From Candidatus Gastranaerophilales bacterium (GTDB taxonomy: Bacteria > Cyanobacteriota > Vampirovibrionia > Gastranaerophilales > Gastranaerophilaceae), in contig JAFQHZ010000039.1 in NCBI GenBank assembly GCA_017415185.1, positions 1 through 64,000 on the forward strand: a stretch of 64,000 nucleotides of DNA, read 5' to 3'. The position numbers and the translations under genes were made by a program. Positions 9,616 through 18,779 of this stretch are shown one piece after another. How positions within the stretch are numbered: position 1 is the stretch's first letter; every line of letters starts with the position of its first letter. The notes below the pieces were generated by a model. The model ran no database searches. It was not told the DNA's origin and was given only the letters and a program-made list of their open reading frames with translations.

Positions 9616-10699
9616 TTTCACCATTTGAAATTTTAACTATATCAACATTTTTCAAAAATTCTTCATCAAAAGCCAATGTATCAACAGAAGTTATAATCAT
9701 TTGGATATCATTTTCGATTGCATTTAATAAATAGTTTTGTCTAATATTATCCAATTCCGCTAAAACGTCGTCCAACAACAAAAGCGGAGTTTCATTGATT
9801 TTTTCTTTAATTATTTGAAGCTCAGCAAGCTTAAGCGCAAGAACGATTGTTCTTTGTTGACCTTGAGAAGCATATTTTTTTGAATCAATATCATTAATAT
9901 AAAAATCAATATCGTCCCGATGAGCGCCAATTAAGCACTGCTGACGCCTGATTTCATCAGGTTTTATTTCTTGCAATTTTTTATAAATTAAATCTTTTAA
10001 TTCTTCAATGTTTAAAAAATCATCCGTAATGGTTTGATATTTTATTGTTAAATCTTCATTTTGCGCCATTGCTTTATGCTTGATTTTTGCAACACGTTCA
10101 AGTTCCATTAAATATTTTTTTCTAAGATAAATAACATTTGCGCTTGCAATTGAAAGTTGCTCATTAAAAACATCGAGCATATCGTTTTGAATAGCACAAG
10201 AGGCAAGATAATTTGCTTTTTGAAGCCTAATTTTGTTAAATTTTTGCAATTTATCATAATACAAAGGATATACTTGGAAAATCGCCAAATCAAGCCATTT
10301 TCTTCTATTTTGAGGCTCACCTCTTAACAAAAGCAAATCAGAAGAAGAAAAATTAACACTCGACAAAACTCTTAAAAAATCTCTTTGTTTTGTTTTTTTA
10401 AGTCCATTCACCTTTAAAATTTTATTTTTAGGAGGGTTTAAAACAACTTCTAAATCAAGCTCTGTGTCGTTTTTTTCAACAAGTGCTGAAATTGATGCAA
10501 ATTCTTTTTGAAATTGGATCAATTCTGAATCCTTTTTAATTCTTGAACTATCAAGCGCACAAAGATAAAAAATCGCCTCAAGGATGTTTGTTTTGCCTTG
10601 AGCATTTTTGCCAATTATTAAAGTTTTATTTTTTAAAAAATCATATTCAAAATTTTCATAATTTCGATAATTTTTTAAAATTAATTTTCTCAACTTCAT
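9608..10699 (-). CDS. recF: DNA replication and repair protein RecF
   Basis: An SMC-like ATPase that helps load RecA at gaps in single-stranded DNA with RecO and RecR. About 363 residues from the ATG at 10699; a TTG 24 bases upstream is possible but would add non-family residues. Visible motifs are the N-terminal LRKLILKNYRNYE strand, Walker A GKNAQGKTN (30-38), the ABC signature region SQGQQRT, and Walker B LLLLDDVLAELD. recO is also in this window (48.9-49.7 kb). dnaA, dnaN and gyrB, the classical neighbours, are absent, so this is not an origin region. Confidence 0.96.
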   Translation of the reverse strand: MKLRKLILKNYRNYENFEYDFLKNKTLIIGKNAQGKTNILEAIFYLCALDSSRIKKDSELIQFQKEFASISALVEKNDTELDLEVVLNPPKNKILKVNGLKKTKQRDFLRVLSSVNFSSSDLLLLRGEPQNRRKWLDLAIFQVYPLYYDKLQKFNKIRLQKANYLASCAIQNDMLDVFNEQLSIASANVIYLRKKYLMELERVAKIKHKAMAQNEDLTIKYQTITDDFLNIEELKDLIYKKLQEIKPDEIRRQQCLIGAHRDDIDFYINDIDSKKYASQGQQRTIVLALKLAELQIIKEKINETPLLLLDDVLAELDNIRQNYLLNAIENDIQMIITSVDTLAFDEEFLKNVDIVKISNGEII

Positions 10700-10747
10700 A
10701 AGATTATAGTATAATAAAAGCAATAACGAGGCAAAAGTGAGGAAAAA

Positions 10748-11797
10748 ATGTACGATTTTATTACAATTGGTTCAGCAACACAAGATGTTTTTGTGCAATC
10801 CGACGTTGCAAGCATTGTTAGCGTTAGTCAAATTAGCAAAAAAAGCGAATTTATGTCTTTTCCTTACGGAGCAAAAACCGAAATTGCCGACTTCACCAAA
10901 AGCCTTGGCGGCGGAGCGGTAAACACCGCAACAAACCTTGCAAATCTAGGCTGCAAAACATCAACAATTATCAAACTTGGAAACGATGAATTAAATTCTA
11001 TTATCAAATTAAAACTTGCTCAATCGGGCGTAGATATCATGAATGTTATCGATTCAGATAAACATTTAAGCGGTTTTTCAATTATTCTTGTAAGTTTTCA
11101 AGGGGACAGAACAGTTTTAGCGCACAGAGGCGCAAATGCACATGTTCATGAAAAAGAAGTTAATTTTGAAGCAATTAAAAACTCAAGATGGGTTTATGTT
11201 TCACCACTTTCAGGAAACAGCAACAAAATTCTTGATAAAGTTGCAAAATTCTGCGAAGAAAACAAAATCAATCTTGCAATTAACGCCGGAACAACAGCAT
11301 TAAAAAAAGGTGAAAAATATTTTTCAAAAATTTTAAAAACAGCTCAAATTGTTCTTATGAACAAAGAAGAAGCAACTTTGGTTACAAAAATCCATGTAAG
11401 ACAAGACACCAAAGAACAAAAATTCTCTAAAGAAATAATTCATCCAGATATTGTTGAAATGCTGAAAGCTTTAAAAGGCGACACAGACGCAATCACAGTT
11501 ATTACAGATGGCAAAAACGGAGCTTATTGTTTTGATGGCAAACAAATCTATATTTGCCCAACTTTCCCTGCGATTGTAACTTCAACCCTAGGAGCAGGAG
11601 ACGCTTTTGCTTCAACATTCTGCGCTTCTATGGATAAATTCAATTGGGATATAGAAAAATCGCTTAAATATGCTTCAATTAATTCTGCTTCTGTTTGCAC
11701 GCACTTTGGCGCACAAGAAGGCTTTTTAACATTTAGCGAAATTGAAGAAAAATTAAATTCACAAAAAGATTTCAAAGTTACAATCCTGAAGGTTTAA
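10748..11797 (+). CDS. PfkB-family sugar or nucleoside kinase
   Basis: A 349-residue ribokinase-fold enzyme that phosphorylates a sugar or nucleoside with ATP; the substrate cannot be read from the sequence. Evidence is the N-terminal strand FITIGSATQDVF, the GGGAVNTATNLANLG sugar-site motif, and the PfkB signature TLGAGDAFAS with its catalytic Asp near residue 283. GTGAGG lies five bases before the ATG. It leads a tight same-strand run with rqcP, ald, proB and proA. The one-base gap to rqcP implies cotranscription. Confidence 0.9.
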   Translation: MYDFITIGSATQDVFVQSDVASIVSVSQISKKSEFMSFPYGAKTEIADFTKSLGGGAVNTATNLANLGCKTSTIIKLGNDELNSIIKLKLAQSGVDIMNVIDSDKHLSGFSIILVSFQGDRTVLAHRGANAHVHEKEVNFEAIKNSRWVYVSPLSGNSNKILDKVAKFCEENKINLAINAGTTALKKGEKYFSKILKTAQIVLMNKEEATLVTKIHVRQDTKEQKFSKEIIHPDIVEMLKALKGDTDAITVITDGKNGAYCFDGKQIYICPTFPAIVTSTLGAGDAFASTFCASMDKFNWDIEKSLKYASINSASVCTHFGAQEGFLTFSEIEEKLNSQKDFKVTILKV

Positions 11798-11798
11798 A

Positions 11799-12053
11799 AT
11801 GCGCTTAGATAAGTTTTTAAAAGTATCGAGATTAATCAAAAGAAGAACTGTTGCAAACGATGTTTGCGATAGCGCAAGAGTTTTTGTAAACAATAATCCC
11901 GCTAAACCTGCTAAACAATTAAAAATTGGGGATATTATTTCAATAGAATACAAAAATGCAACAAAAACATATAAAGTTCTTTCTATTCCAACAGGAAATG
12001 TTCCAATTAATATGGCACAAGAGCTTTACGAAGAAATATCAGAAAATAATTAA
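11799..12053 (+). CDS. rqcP: S4-domain RNA-binding protein (RqcP/YabO type)
   Basis: 84 residues, almost entirely one S4 domain: MRLDKFLKVSRLIKRRTVAN, then ARVFVNN, KPAKQLKIGD and an IEY strand. This matches RqcP, which binds 50S subunits obstructed by peptidyl-tRNA and supports RqcH-driven alanine tailing in ribosome quality control. Hsp15 is the close alternative, but the small size and lack of a basic C-terminal tail favour RqcP. It sits one base after the kinase stop and 9 bp before ald. Confidence 0.85.
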   Translation: MRLDKFLKVSRLIKRRTVANDVCDSARVFVNNNPAKPAKQLKIGDIISIEYKNATKTYKVLSIPTGNVPINMAQELYEEISENN

Positions 12054-12062
12054 GAGGTTAAA

Positions 12063-13199
12063 ATGAAATATAATTTTGGTGTTGTCAAAGAATTAAAAGA
12101 AGGCGAAACAAGAGTTGCAATCACTCCTGATGTAGTAGCAATGCTACAAGCAGACGGTTTAAGTGTCCTAATTGAATCAGGCGCAGGCGTTACTTCAGGC
12201 TTTAGCGATGATGATTATATTAATAATGGCGCAACCGTTGTAAAATCAGCAAAAGAAGTTTGGGACAATTCCAAAGTCATTGTAAAAGTTAAAGAGCCTC
12301 AAGAATCAGAATATCAATATTTTAGACCCGATTTAATTATTTTTTCATATTTGCATTTAGCAATTGAAGAAAAATTAACTGCTGAACTTTTAAAGAAAAA
12401 AGTTACAACAATTGCTTCAGAATCAGTTAAAACTGAAGATGGTCAATTACCTCTTTTGACTCCCATGTCTGAAATCGCAGGAAGATTGGCTGTTCAAATC
12501 GGAGCAAGATTATTAGAATCACACAAAGGCGGTTCAGGGGTTCTTCTTTCTGGTGTTCCAGGGGTTCAACCAGGCAAAGTAATTATCATCGGCGCAGGCG
12601 TTGCAGGCTTCAATGCTGCACAAATTGCAATCGGAATGGGGGCAGATGTTTCAATTTTTGATGTTAATCCTAAAAAGCTTGTTCAAATTGATGGAATTTA
12701 TGGAACATCAATCAAAACCCATTATTGCAACCCTGCTCGTATAGCCCAAGAAGTACCAAAAGCAGACATCTTAATAACTTGCGTATTAAACCCAAGCCAT
12801 GTTGCAGAAAAAATTGTCTCAGAAAGCGTTGTGCGCACTATGAAAAAAGGGTCTGTGATTGTTGATGTTGCAATTGATCAAGGCGGAAATGTTGAAACAA
12901 TCGACAGAATCACAACGCACGAAAACCCAACTTATGAAAAACATGGAGTTTTACATTGTGCAATTCCAAATATTCCATCCGCAGTTCCAAAAACTGCATC
13001 TTATGCCTATTCATACGCAATGTATCCTTATTTAAAATCTTTAGGAGAAAAAGGCATAATTGAATCAATCAAAGAAAATCAAGATTTATCAAACGGCGTT
13101 ACAACATTCAATGGCGAAATAACAAACGAAGACGTAGCAAAAACGTTTAACCAAGAATATACACAAATTGAACTTTTAGTAGGCTTTAAATTAAAATGA
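12063..13199 (+). CDS. ald: Alanine dehydrogenase
   Basis: NAD-dependent interconversion of alanine and pyruvate plus ammonia. 378 residues, the family's usual size. The N-terminal domain shows VVKELKEGETRVAITP and VKVKEPQ, the middle has SYLHLA, and the Rossmann motif is VIIIGAGVAGFNAAQIAIGMG near residues 175-195. DVAIDQGGNVET and HCAIPNIPSAVPKTAS are near-invariant in Ald. GAGG precedes the ATG. The stop overlaps the proB start as ATGA, so alanine and proline metabolism genes are translationally coupled here. Confidence 0.96.
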   Translation: MKYNFGVVKELKEGETRVAITPDVVAMLQADGLSVLIESGAGVTSGFSDDDYINNGATVVKSAKEVWDNSKVIVKVKEPQESEYQYFRPDLIIFSYLHLAIEEKLTAELLKKKVTTIASESVKTEDGQLPLLTPMSEIAGRLAVQIGARLLESHKGGSGVLLSGVPGVQPGKVIIIGAGVAGFNAAQIAIGMGADVSIFDVNPKKLVQIDGIYGTSIKTHYCNPARIAQEVPKADILITCVLNPSHVAEKIVSESVVRTMKKGSVIVDVAIDQGGNVETIDRITTHENPTYEKHGVLHCAIPNIPSAVPKTASYAYSYAMYPYLKSLGEKGIIESIKENQDLSNGVTTFNGEITNEDVAKTFNQEYTQIELLVGFKLK

Positions 13200-14302
13200 T
13201 AGAAAATTCAAAAAGAATAGTTTTTAAATTTGGAACAAATATCTTAAGAAACGAAGATGGTGATATATCATTGGCACATTTGTATTCGTTCATTGAAGAT
13301 ATTGCGCAACTATACAAAAAAGAAAAAGAAATTTTAATCGTAACATCAGGCGCAGTTGGTCTAGGAGCAAAAAAACTAGGAATTGATACATCAGGCTCAA
13401 CTACTCTAAAACAAGCAGCAGCAAGCGTAGGACAGCCTCTTTTGATGAGCATTTGGCAAGATGGATTTGAAAAATATGGCATAAAAACAGCGCAAATCCT
13501 ATTAACCGAAGAAGATTTTGCAAACAGAAAAAAATATCTTTCTTTAAGATTAACCTTGTCAAAATTGCTCGAAAATGGCGTTATTCCAATAATTAACCAA
13601 AACGATGCAGTGTCGCCTTCTGAATTAGAGCATGTTTGTTTTTCTGACAACGACAAACTCTCTTCAATTGTGGCTTCAAAGCTTGATGCAGATTTATTGG
13701 TAATGGTGTCTGATATTGATGGGCTTTATGATAAAAACCCAAAAGAATTTGATGACGCCAAATTAATTAAAAAAGTAGAACGTGTTACACCAAAAATTGA
13801 AGCCCTAGCAAGCGGAGCAACTCTTGGTGGCAGAGGCGGAATGATTACAAAATTAATCGCTGCAAAAGTCGTTACTTCAAGCGGTTTATATGCCAAAATC
13901 GTCAACGGAAAAACACCAAACATAATTAAAAAAGTTTTTGATGATGAAATTGGAACAACATTCATTCCAAACAACACTTTATCACACAAAAAACGCTGGA
14001 TTGCTTATGCAACGAACATTATGGGTTCAATCATAGTAAACAACGGAGCAAAAACAGCCATAATTGAAAATCAAAAAAGTTTATTAAGCATTGGAATAGT
14101 AAATGTTCAAGGCACATTCCAAAGAGGCGAAATAGTTTCAATATTTGACGAAGAAGGCGTAGAATTTGCAAGAGGAATTTCAAGCTATAATTCAGACGAC
14201 ATCGAAAAAATCAAAGGACAACATTCAGACAGAATAACAGAAATTCTTGGTTACAAATTTGATGATGATGTTGTAATTAAAGACAATTTAGTTTTAATTT
14301 AG
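13196..14302 (+). CDS. proB: Glutamate 5-kinase (with PUA domain)
   Basis: First step of proline synthesis, ATP-dependent phosphorylation of glutamate. 368 residues: an amino-acid kinase domain with FKFGTNIL, VTSGAVGLG, NQNDAV, SDIDGLYDKNP and the GGRGGMITK loop, then a C-terminal PUA domain (about 275-360) starting at the KKRWIAYA strand. It starts inside the ald stop codon (ATGA). proA follows after 9 bp. proC is not in the window. Proline feedback inhibition is known for the family. Confidence 0.97.
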   Translation: MIENSKRIVFKFGTNILRNEDGDISLAHLYSFIEDIAQLYKKEKEILIVTSGAVGLGAKKLGIDTSGSTTLKQAAASVGQPLLMSIWQDGFEKYGIKTAQILLTEEDFANRKKYLSLRLTLSKLLENGVIPIINQNDAVSPSELEHVCFSDNDKLSSIVASKLDADLLVMVSDIDGLYDKNPKEFDDAKLIKKVERVTPKIEALASGATLGGRGGMITKLIAAKVVTSSGLYAKIVNGKTPNIIKKVFDDEIGTTFIPNNTLSHKKRWIAYATNIMGSIIVNNGAKTAIIENQKSLLSIGIVNVQGTFQRGEIVSIFDEEGVEFARGISSYNSDDIEKIKGQHSDRITEILGYKFDDDVVIKDNLVLI

Positions 14303-14311
14303 GATAGCAAA

Positions 14312-15559
14312 ATGATTGATATATTTGATATTGCACACAAAACAAAAAATGCGTTTTTAAAAACAATGAATCTTGAAAATGATATTAAAAATCAAGCTTT
14401 AAGTGCGATTGCAAAAAAAATTGAAGAAAACAAAAAAGCAATTTTTGAAGCAAATGAAAAGGACCTTCAAAGCGCACAAACAATGCTTCAAGAAGGAAAA
14501 ATCAATCAAGCAACATTTAATCGTTTAAAAATAAACGAAAATAAAATCAATGATTTAATTGCTGGCTTAAATGATTTAATTAAGCTGGGTGACCCCGTTA
14601 ATAAAGTTTTATGGCAAAAAGAGCTTGACGAAGATTTAATTTTAAAAAAAATTTCAACACCAATTGGGGTTATTGGAGTAATTTTTGAAGCAAGACCAGA
14701 TTGCTTCATTCAAATTGCAAGTTTACTTATTAAATCAGGCAATTGTGGAATTTTGAAGGGCGGTTCTGAAGCAAACAACACAAACACACTGTTTGCCGGT
14801 CTTTTAAATGAAGCCCTTGATGAAATTAATTATCCAAAAAACGCAATTAATTTAATATATTCAAGAGACGATATTAAAAAAATGTTGTCACTTGATGAAT
14901 ATATTAATTTAATCATCCCAAGAGGCTCAAATGCGCTTGTTAAATTTATCAAAGAAAATACAAAAATCCCTGTTTTAGGACATGCAAGCGGCATTTGTCA
15001 TATTTTTATTGATGAAAATATGGATTACAATAACGCTAAAAAAATCATTATTGATGCCAAAACCCAATATCCAAGTGCATGTAACGCTGTTGAAACAATA
15101 TTAATTCATAAAAATTGGAACTATATTGAAGAGCTTAAAAAAAGTTTAGCTGAAGCGAATATTAAAATTGTTGAAAACCCTGAAAATTTTGCACACGAAT
15201 ACAGTGACACAATTTTATCAATTAAAATTGTAAATGATTTAAAAGAAGCAATTGAGCACATCAACAAATATGGCTCAGGGCATACTGATTCAATATTAAG
15301 CAACAAGCAAGAAAATATTGAAAAATTTATGAATTTAGTTGATTCGGCTTGTGTTTTTGCAAATTGCTCAACAAGATTTTCAGACGGTTTCAGATTTGGT
15401 TTTGGAGCAGAAGTTGGCATTTCAACAAACAAAACACACGCAAGAGGCCCTGTTGGATTAGAAGGTTTGACGATATACAAATACAAACTTTTTGGAAAAA
15501 ACCAAATTGTTGCTCCTTATGCTCAAGGAGAGAAAAAATTTAAACATAAAATTATATAA
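14312..15559 (+). CDS. proA: Glutamate-5-semialdehyde dehydrogenase (gamma-glutamyl phosphate reductase)
   Basis: Reduces gamma-glutamyl phosphate with NADPH, the second step of proline synthesis. 415 residues. Characteristic parts are the IGVIGVIFEARPD strand, LKGGSEANNTN, LIIPRGSNALV, the catalytic-Cys region YPSACNAVETILIH and the C-terminal GLEGLTIYKYK. AGGA lies before the ATG. It is the last gene of the pfkB-like to proA run; no strong hairpin terminator is visible after it. Confidence 0.97.
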   Translation: MIDIFDIAHKTKNAFLKTMNLENDIKNQALSAIAKKIEENKKAIFEANEKDLQSAQTMLQEGKINQATFNRLKINENKINDLIAGLNDLIKLGDPVNKVLWQKELDEDLILKKISTPIGVIGVIFEARPDCFIQIASLLIKSGNCGILKGGSEANNTNTLFAGLLNEALDEINYPKNAINLIYSRDDIKKMLSLDEYINLIIPRGSNALVKFIKENTKIPVLGHASGICHIFIDENMDYNNAKKIIIDAKTQYPSACNAVETILIHKNWNYIEELKKSLAEANIKIVENPENFAHEYSDTILSIKIVNDLKEAIEHINKYGSGHTDSILSNKQENIEKFMNLVDSACVFANCSTRFSDGFRFGFGAEVGISTNKTHARGPVGLEGLTIYKYKLFGKNQIVAPYAQGEKKFKHKII

Positions 15560-15621
15560 TTTGTATAAATGAGCCTTTTTTGAATAAATTTTGCTATGCT
15601 GTTTAAACTAGGATAGCGATT

Positions 15622-16551
15622 ATGGATTCAAAAACTTTTAACGATATAAAAACAAAATTTCAAACAACATATTTCAAAGAAATTAAACCAAATCTTGATG
15701 ATTTTGAAGCAAGAAGAAAAAAATATAGCAATACTTATTTTTATATTACACTACCACTTGGCGTTATAATTTCCCTAGTGGCGCTTTTCACCCTTGGAAC
15801 GCAAAACGACCAAGAAGCAATAGAGCTTTGCTTCTGTATTATAGCTTTTGCCATAGTTATCAATATTGCACTATACAAAGGGCTCGAAAAGAAATTAGAA
15901 AACGATATTAAAAACAGATTTATGTCAAACATTTGCAAATGTTTCGAAAATTTAAGCTGGAGCAATCAAGTCTATTATAATTCAAGCGAGTTTCATAAAA
16001 TAGGATTATTTGATTATTATAACACAGAACGGTTTGACGATATTTTTTCTGGGAATTATAAAAATGTAAAATTTGAAATTATAGAAGCAAATTTTAAACA
16101 TGAAATCAGAGCAGGAAAAAGAAGATATGAAAAACCCGTGTTTGATGGAATAATTTTAAAAATTCAAACACCGAAAGATTTTGAAACACATACACTAATA
16201 AGACCTGATGGGCTATTTAAAATGCCAATCAAAAATCTTAAAAGAACAGAGCTTGAGGATGTAGTTTTTGAAAAGAAATATGATGTATATACCGACAACG
16301 AAATAGAATCAAGAGTTATTATAACAGCAGCATTTATGGAAAGATTGAACAATATCAAAGAAGTTTTCAATGCACAGAAAGTATATTGTTGCTTTATAAA
16401 AAACATTGCATACGTTGGACTTCAAACAGAAAGAGATATGTTTCAATTGTGTTCATTAAGAAAAGGGCTAGATGCTTCATTTTTCAGCAAAATGTTTGAA
16501 GAAATTATTTCAATTTATAGATTAATAGACCACTTGAAAATGTCAAAATAG
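15622..16551 (+). CDS. DUF3137 membrane protein, paralogue 1
   Basis: 309 residues with two hydrophobic helices (about 35-55 and 66-88) after a helical N-terminus, then a cytosolic-type domain. Sequence and its lemA neighbour match DUF3137. The paralogue at 19932 shares the N-terminal pattern YFK.[IV]KPNL..FE..RK, the block ELED[IV]VF.KKYDVYTD.EIESRVI, and the CSLR motif near the end. AGGA lies eight bases before the ATG. It is 19 bp upstream of lemA, so the two likely form an operon. The function is unknown; association with LemA is the main clue. Confidence 0.8.
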   Translation: MDSKTFNDIKTKFQTTYFKEIKPNLDDFEARRKKYSNTYFYITLPLGVIISLVALFTLGTQNDQEAIELCFCIIAFAIVINIALYKGLEKKLENDIKNRFMSNICKCFENLSWSNQVYYNSSEFHKIGLFDYYNTERFDDIFSGNYKNVKFEIIEANFKHEIRAGKRRYEKPVFDGIILKIQTPKDFETHTLIRPDGLFKMPIKNLKRTELEDVVFEKKYDVYTDNEIESRVIITAAFMERLNNIKEVFNAQKVYCCFIKNIAYVGLQTERDMFQLCSLRKGLDASFFSKMFEEIISIYRLIDHLKMSK

Positions 16552-16570
16552 CAAACGAAAGGAAAATAAT

Positions 16571-17149
16571 ATGCTAGAAATTTATTCAATTTTTATGTTA
16601 GTAGCAGTCCTTGTAATTTCAATGGTACTCTATAATTTATATGCTGGCGTTATTAAATCAAAAAACAAAGTAAAAGAAGCTTTTTCTTCTATCGATGTTC
16701 AACTTAAAAAAAGATATGATTTAATTCCAAATATTTTGACAATTGCAAACAAATTTATGGAACACGAAAGAGGCTTGCTTGAAGAAGTTACCAAATTAAG
16801 AGTGCAAGCAATGGGTGTTTCTAATGATTTATCTCAAACAAACAAAAAATTTGAACTTGATAAATTAATTAATGCAAAACTTGGTCAAATTACCGTTGCA
16901 ATGGAAAACTATCCACAATTAAAATCCGATGCAACCATGACTCAAGCAATGAGTGCTTTTCAAGACACAGAAGAACACATCGCAGCAGCAAGAAGATTTT
17001 ACAATTCAGCAGTTAATGATTTAAATAATAAAGTTGAAATTTTCCCAAGTTCAATTTTTGCAGCAATGTGTAATATTCAAGCTCAGCCTTTCTTTGAAGC
17101 AGACGAAGTTTCAAGAAAATCAATTAACGCAAGTGACTATTTAAAATAA
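16571..17149 (+). CDS. lemA: LemA family membrane protein
   Basis: 192 residues: an N-terminal transmembrane helix (about 4-25), then the diagnostic block NLYAGVIKSKNKVKEAFSS leading into a four-helix bundle with QLKKRYDLIPNIL, ARRFYNSAVNDLNNKVE and FPSSIFA. LemA proteins face the periplasm or cell surface with a short cytosolic or extracellular N-terminus; their biochemical role is unsettled. It follows DUF3137 paralogue 1 with AAAGGA before the ATG, and a strong terminator follows directly. Confidence 0.94.
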   Translation: MLEIYSIFMLVAVLVISMVLYNLYAGVIKSKNKVKEAFSSIDVQLKKRYDLIPNILTIANKFMEHERGLLEEVTKLRVQAMGVSNDLSQTNKKFELDKLINAKLGQITVAMENYPQLKSDATMTQAMSAFQDTEEHIAAARRFYNSAVNDLNNKVEIFPSSIFAAMCNIQAQPFFEADEVSRKSINASDYLK

Positions 17150-17150
17150 T

Positions 17151-17179
17151 AAAAAAAGCCCTCAAAAGAGGGCTTTTTT
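17151..17179. terminator. Bidirectional intrinsic terminator after lemA
   Basis: A perfect GCCCTC/GAGGGC stem with an AAAA loop, flanked by A7 on the left and T6 on the right, so it can work on both strands. It separates convergent lemA and the repeat-protein gene. Confidence 0.93.
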
Positions 17180-17195
17180 ATTGAACATTATAAGC

Positions 17196-17846
17196 TTATC
17201 TTTGTTCTGGAGTTCCATACATTTCTTCTAATATTTCAATAGCATCTTCTAAAGAAATGCCGTGTTCGTCAGCATATTGTTGAGCAAAGCTATCAGGATC
17301 TTCTAATTCTAATGAATAATCGTTTGATTCATAATTGTCAAAAAAGTTTGTTGTGCTTTCGCTTGCCCAAGGGTTGCTGAAGAAATTTGTTGAACTTTCG
17401 CTAGCCCAAGGATTAGCGTTTGAATTTGAATCTTGTTGTTGAGGATCACCATATAATTCTTTAAGTTCTGCTTTTGCTTCGTCTAAAGTAATTCCATTTT
17501 CGTTCGCATATTGTTGAGCAAAATCGTCTGGGTCTTGAGCGTTAATACCAGAATTGATTTCAGTATCCATTGAAGGTTGTTGCGGATCACCATAAGTGTT
17601 TTTTAATTCTGTTTTAGCTTCGTCTAAAGAAAGACCATTTAGTTCTGCATAAACTTGAGCAAAATCATCAGGATTTAAAATTCCAGCTCCTTGCATTCCT
17701 TGTTGATTCATTCCCATTGGTTGACTTACGCCTTGTTGTCCTTGTGAAAAAATTGATGGCGCTTGTTGAGCTCTTTGTCCGCCTTGCATTGGTCCGAATT
17801 GAAATTGTTGTTGTGCTGATTGTGGTTTGAAATTGATAGGTCTCAT
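17196..17846 (-). CDS. Gln-rich protein with three copies of a DPDxFAQQYA...LYG repeat
   Basis: 216 residues. The N-terminus MRPINFK is followed by a Gln/Gly/Met-rich stretch to about residue 55. Three about 29-residue units then occur at 58-86, 105-133 and 183-211, each [DN]-P-D-x-F-A-Q-x-Y-A-[DEN]-x-[NH]-G-[IL]-[ST]-L-[DE]-[DE]-A...L...YG. Two NPWASES[ST]TNFF[SD] segments sit between units two and three. The units probably form small helical bundles that might bind a partner; no family is recognised. AGGAG lies eight bases before the ATG. Low-complexity linkers suggest a scaffold-like protein. Confidence 0.75.
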   Translation of the reverse strand: MRPINFKPQSAQQQFQFGPMQGGQRAQQAPSIFSQGQQGVSQPMGMNQQGMQGAGILNPDDFAQVYAELNGLSLDEAKTELKNTYGDPQQPSMDTEINSGINAQDPDDFAQQYANENGITLDEAKAELKELYGDPQQQDSNSNANPWASESSTNFFSNPWASESTTNFFDNYESNDYSLELEDPDSFAQQYADEHGISLEDAIEILEEMYGTPEQR

Positions 17847-18116
17847 ATTTTTATCTCCTTGTGTCGTGCTTACAATAATATAAAAAAATGTTTTTAATCA
17901 TGAATGTTAGTTCTTGAGAACCATTTTTTAAAATTCAAACAAAAAACCCAAAAAAGCTTTTGCAAACAAAAAAAATCCACTTTTTAAGTGGATTTCAATA
18001 CCTAGAAGAATGGTCTATGGCTTTAGTAAGACTTCCAGAATACTGGAAAGGATGAAAAAATTTACAATATTATAAAAATATTTTTTAAAAGTAAATTTCT
18101 AGCCCTTAAGAACCAT
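17847..18116. other. Intergenic region with two hairpins
   Basis: No gene is seen in these 270 bp. Besides the terminator at 17968-17995 there is a small hairpin at 18033-18048 (TTCCAG/CTGGAA). Two similar 19-base tracts, TAGTTCTTGAGAACCATTT near 17910 and TAGCCCTTAAGAACCATTT near 18098, bracket the region; the first is nearly palindromic. They may be a short repeat or coincidence. Confidence 0.35.
17968..17995 (-). terminator. Intrinsic terminator of the two-component pair
   Basis: A perfect 10-bp stem (AAATCCACTT/AAGTGGATTT) with a three-base loop at 17973-17995. On the minus strand it runs into a T-rich tract (17972 down to 17964), about 120 bp beyond the response regulator stop. Confidence 0.75.
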
Positions 18117-18779
18117 TTAATCTAATAAATTATTTTTTAGCGCAAAAACAGCGACTTGAACCCTATCATCCAAATTTAATTTCTTGATAATGCTTGCAAC
18201 ATGATTTTTAACAGTATTATGCGCAATTACCAACTCTTCTGCAATTTGAGCATTTGTATAACCATCGGCAATTAATTTTAAAATATTTCTTTCACGCTTT
18301 GTAATATCGTAATCATTAATTGTTTTTGCCTTAGTTTCTTCTTCTTTTACATCAACACATTTCAAAATATCCATAACATATTTTGCAATTTGCTTATCAA
18401 ACCAAACTCCGCCATCGTTGACAATTTCAATAACAGACATAAGCTCATCCATTTTAACTTGTTTAACGCAATAAGCATTTGCGCCCGACTTAAAAGCCCC
18501 CAAAACTTTTTCCTTTTCATTGTGATTTGTGAGCATAACAATTAAAATATCATTATTAAATTTTTTAATCTCAGAAGTTGCGTCAATGCCATTCATTTTT
18601 GGCATATCAATATCCATCAAAATAACGTCAACTTGTTGCGTTTTAACAAATTCAACAACATCTGCTCCATTATCAAAAGACGCTAGAAGATTGATTCCTT
18701 CTTGTTTTTTGAATTCATAAACAAGAGTTTGACGAGTAAAAGGATGATCTTCCACAACTACAAGATTAATTTTCTTCAT
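18117..18779 (-). CDS. NarL/FixJ-type response regulator
   Basis: About 220 residues from the ATG at 18779, chosen because GGGAG lies six bases before it; a TTG at 18785 has no such site. The receiver domain has VVVEDHPF, phosphoacceptor Asp56 in ILMDIDMP, a switch Thr in MLTNHN and a conserved Lys in YCVKQ. A LuxR-type helix-turn-helix follows (about 155-215) with TKRERNILKLIADG and NAQIAEEL...NTVKNHV. It overlaps the kinase gene's end by 14 bp, so the pair is translationally coupled. Regulated genes are unknown. Confidence 0.95.
   Translation of the reverse strand: MKKINLVVVEDHPFTRQTLVYEFKKQEGINLLASFDNGADVVEFVKTQQVDVILMDIDMPKMNGIDATSEIKKFNNDILIVMLTNHNEKEKVLGAFKSGANAYCVKQVKMDELMSVIEIVNDGGVWFDKQIAKYVMDILKCVDVKEEETKAKTINDYDITKRERNILKLIADGYTNAQIAEELVIAHNTVKNHVASIIKKLNLDDRVQVAVFALKNNLLD

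Noticed and set aside
9608-10748. Replication origin near recF
   Set aside because: No dnaA, dnaN or gyrB and no cluster of TTATCCACA-type boxes is present around recF.
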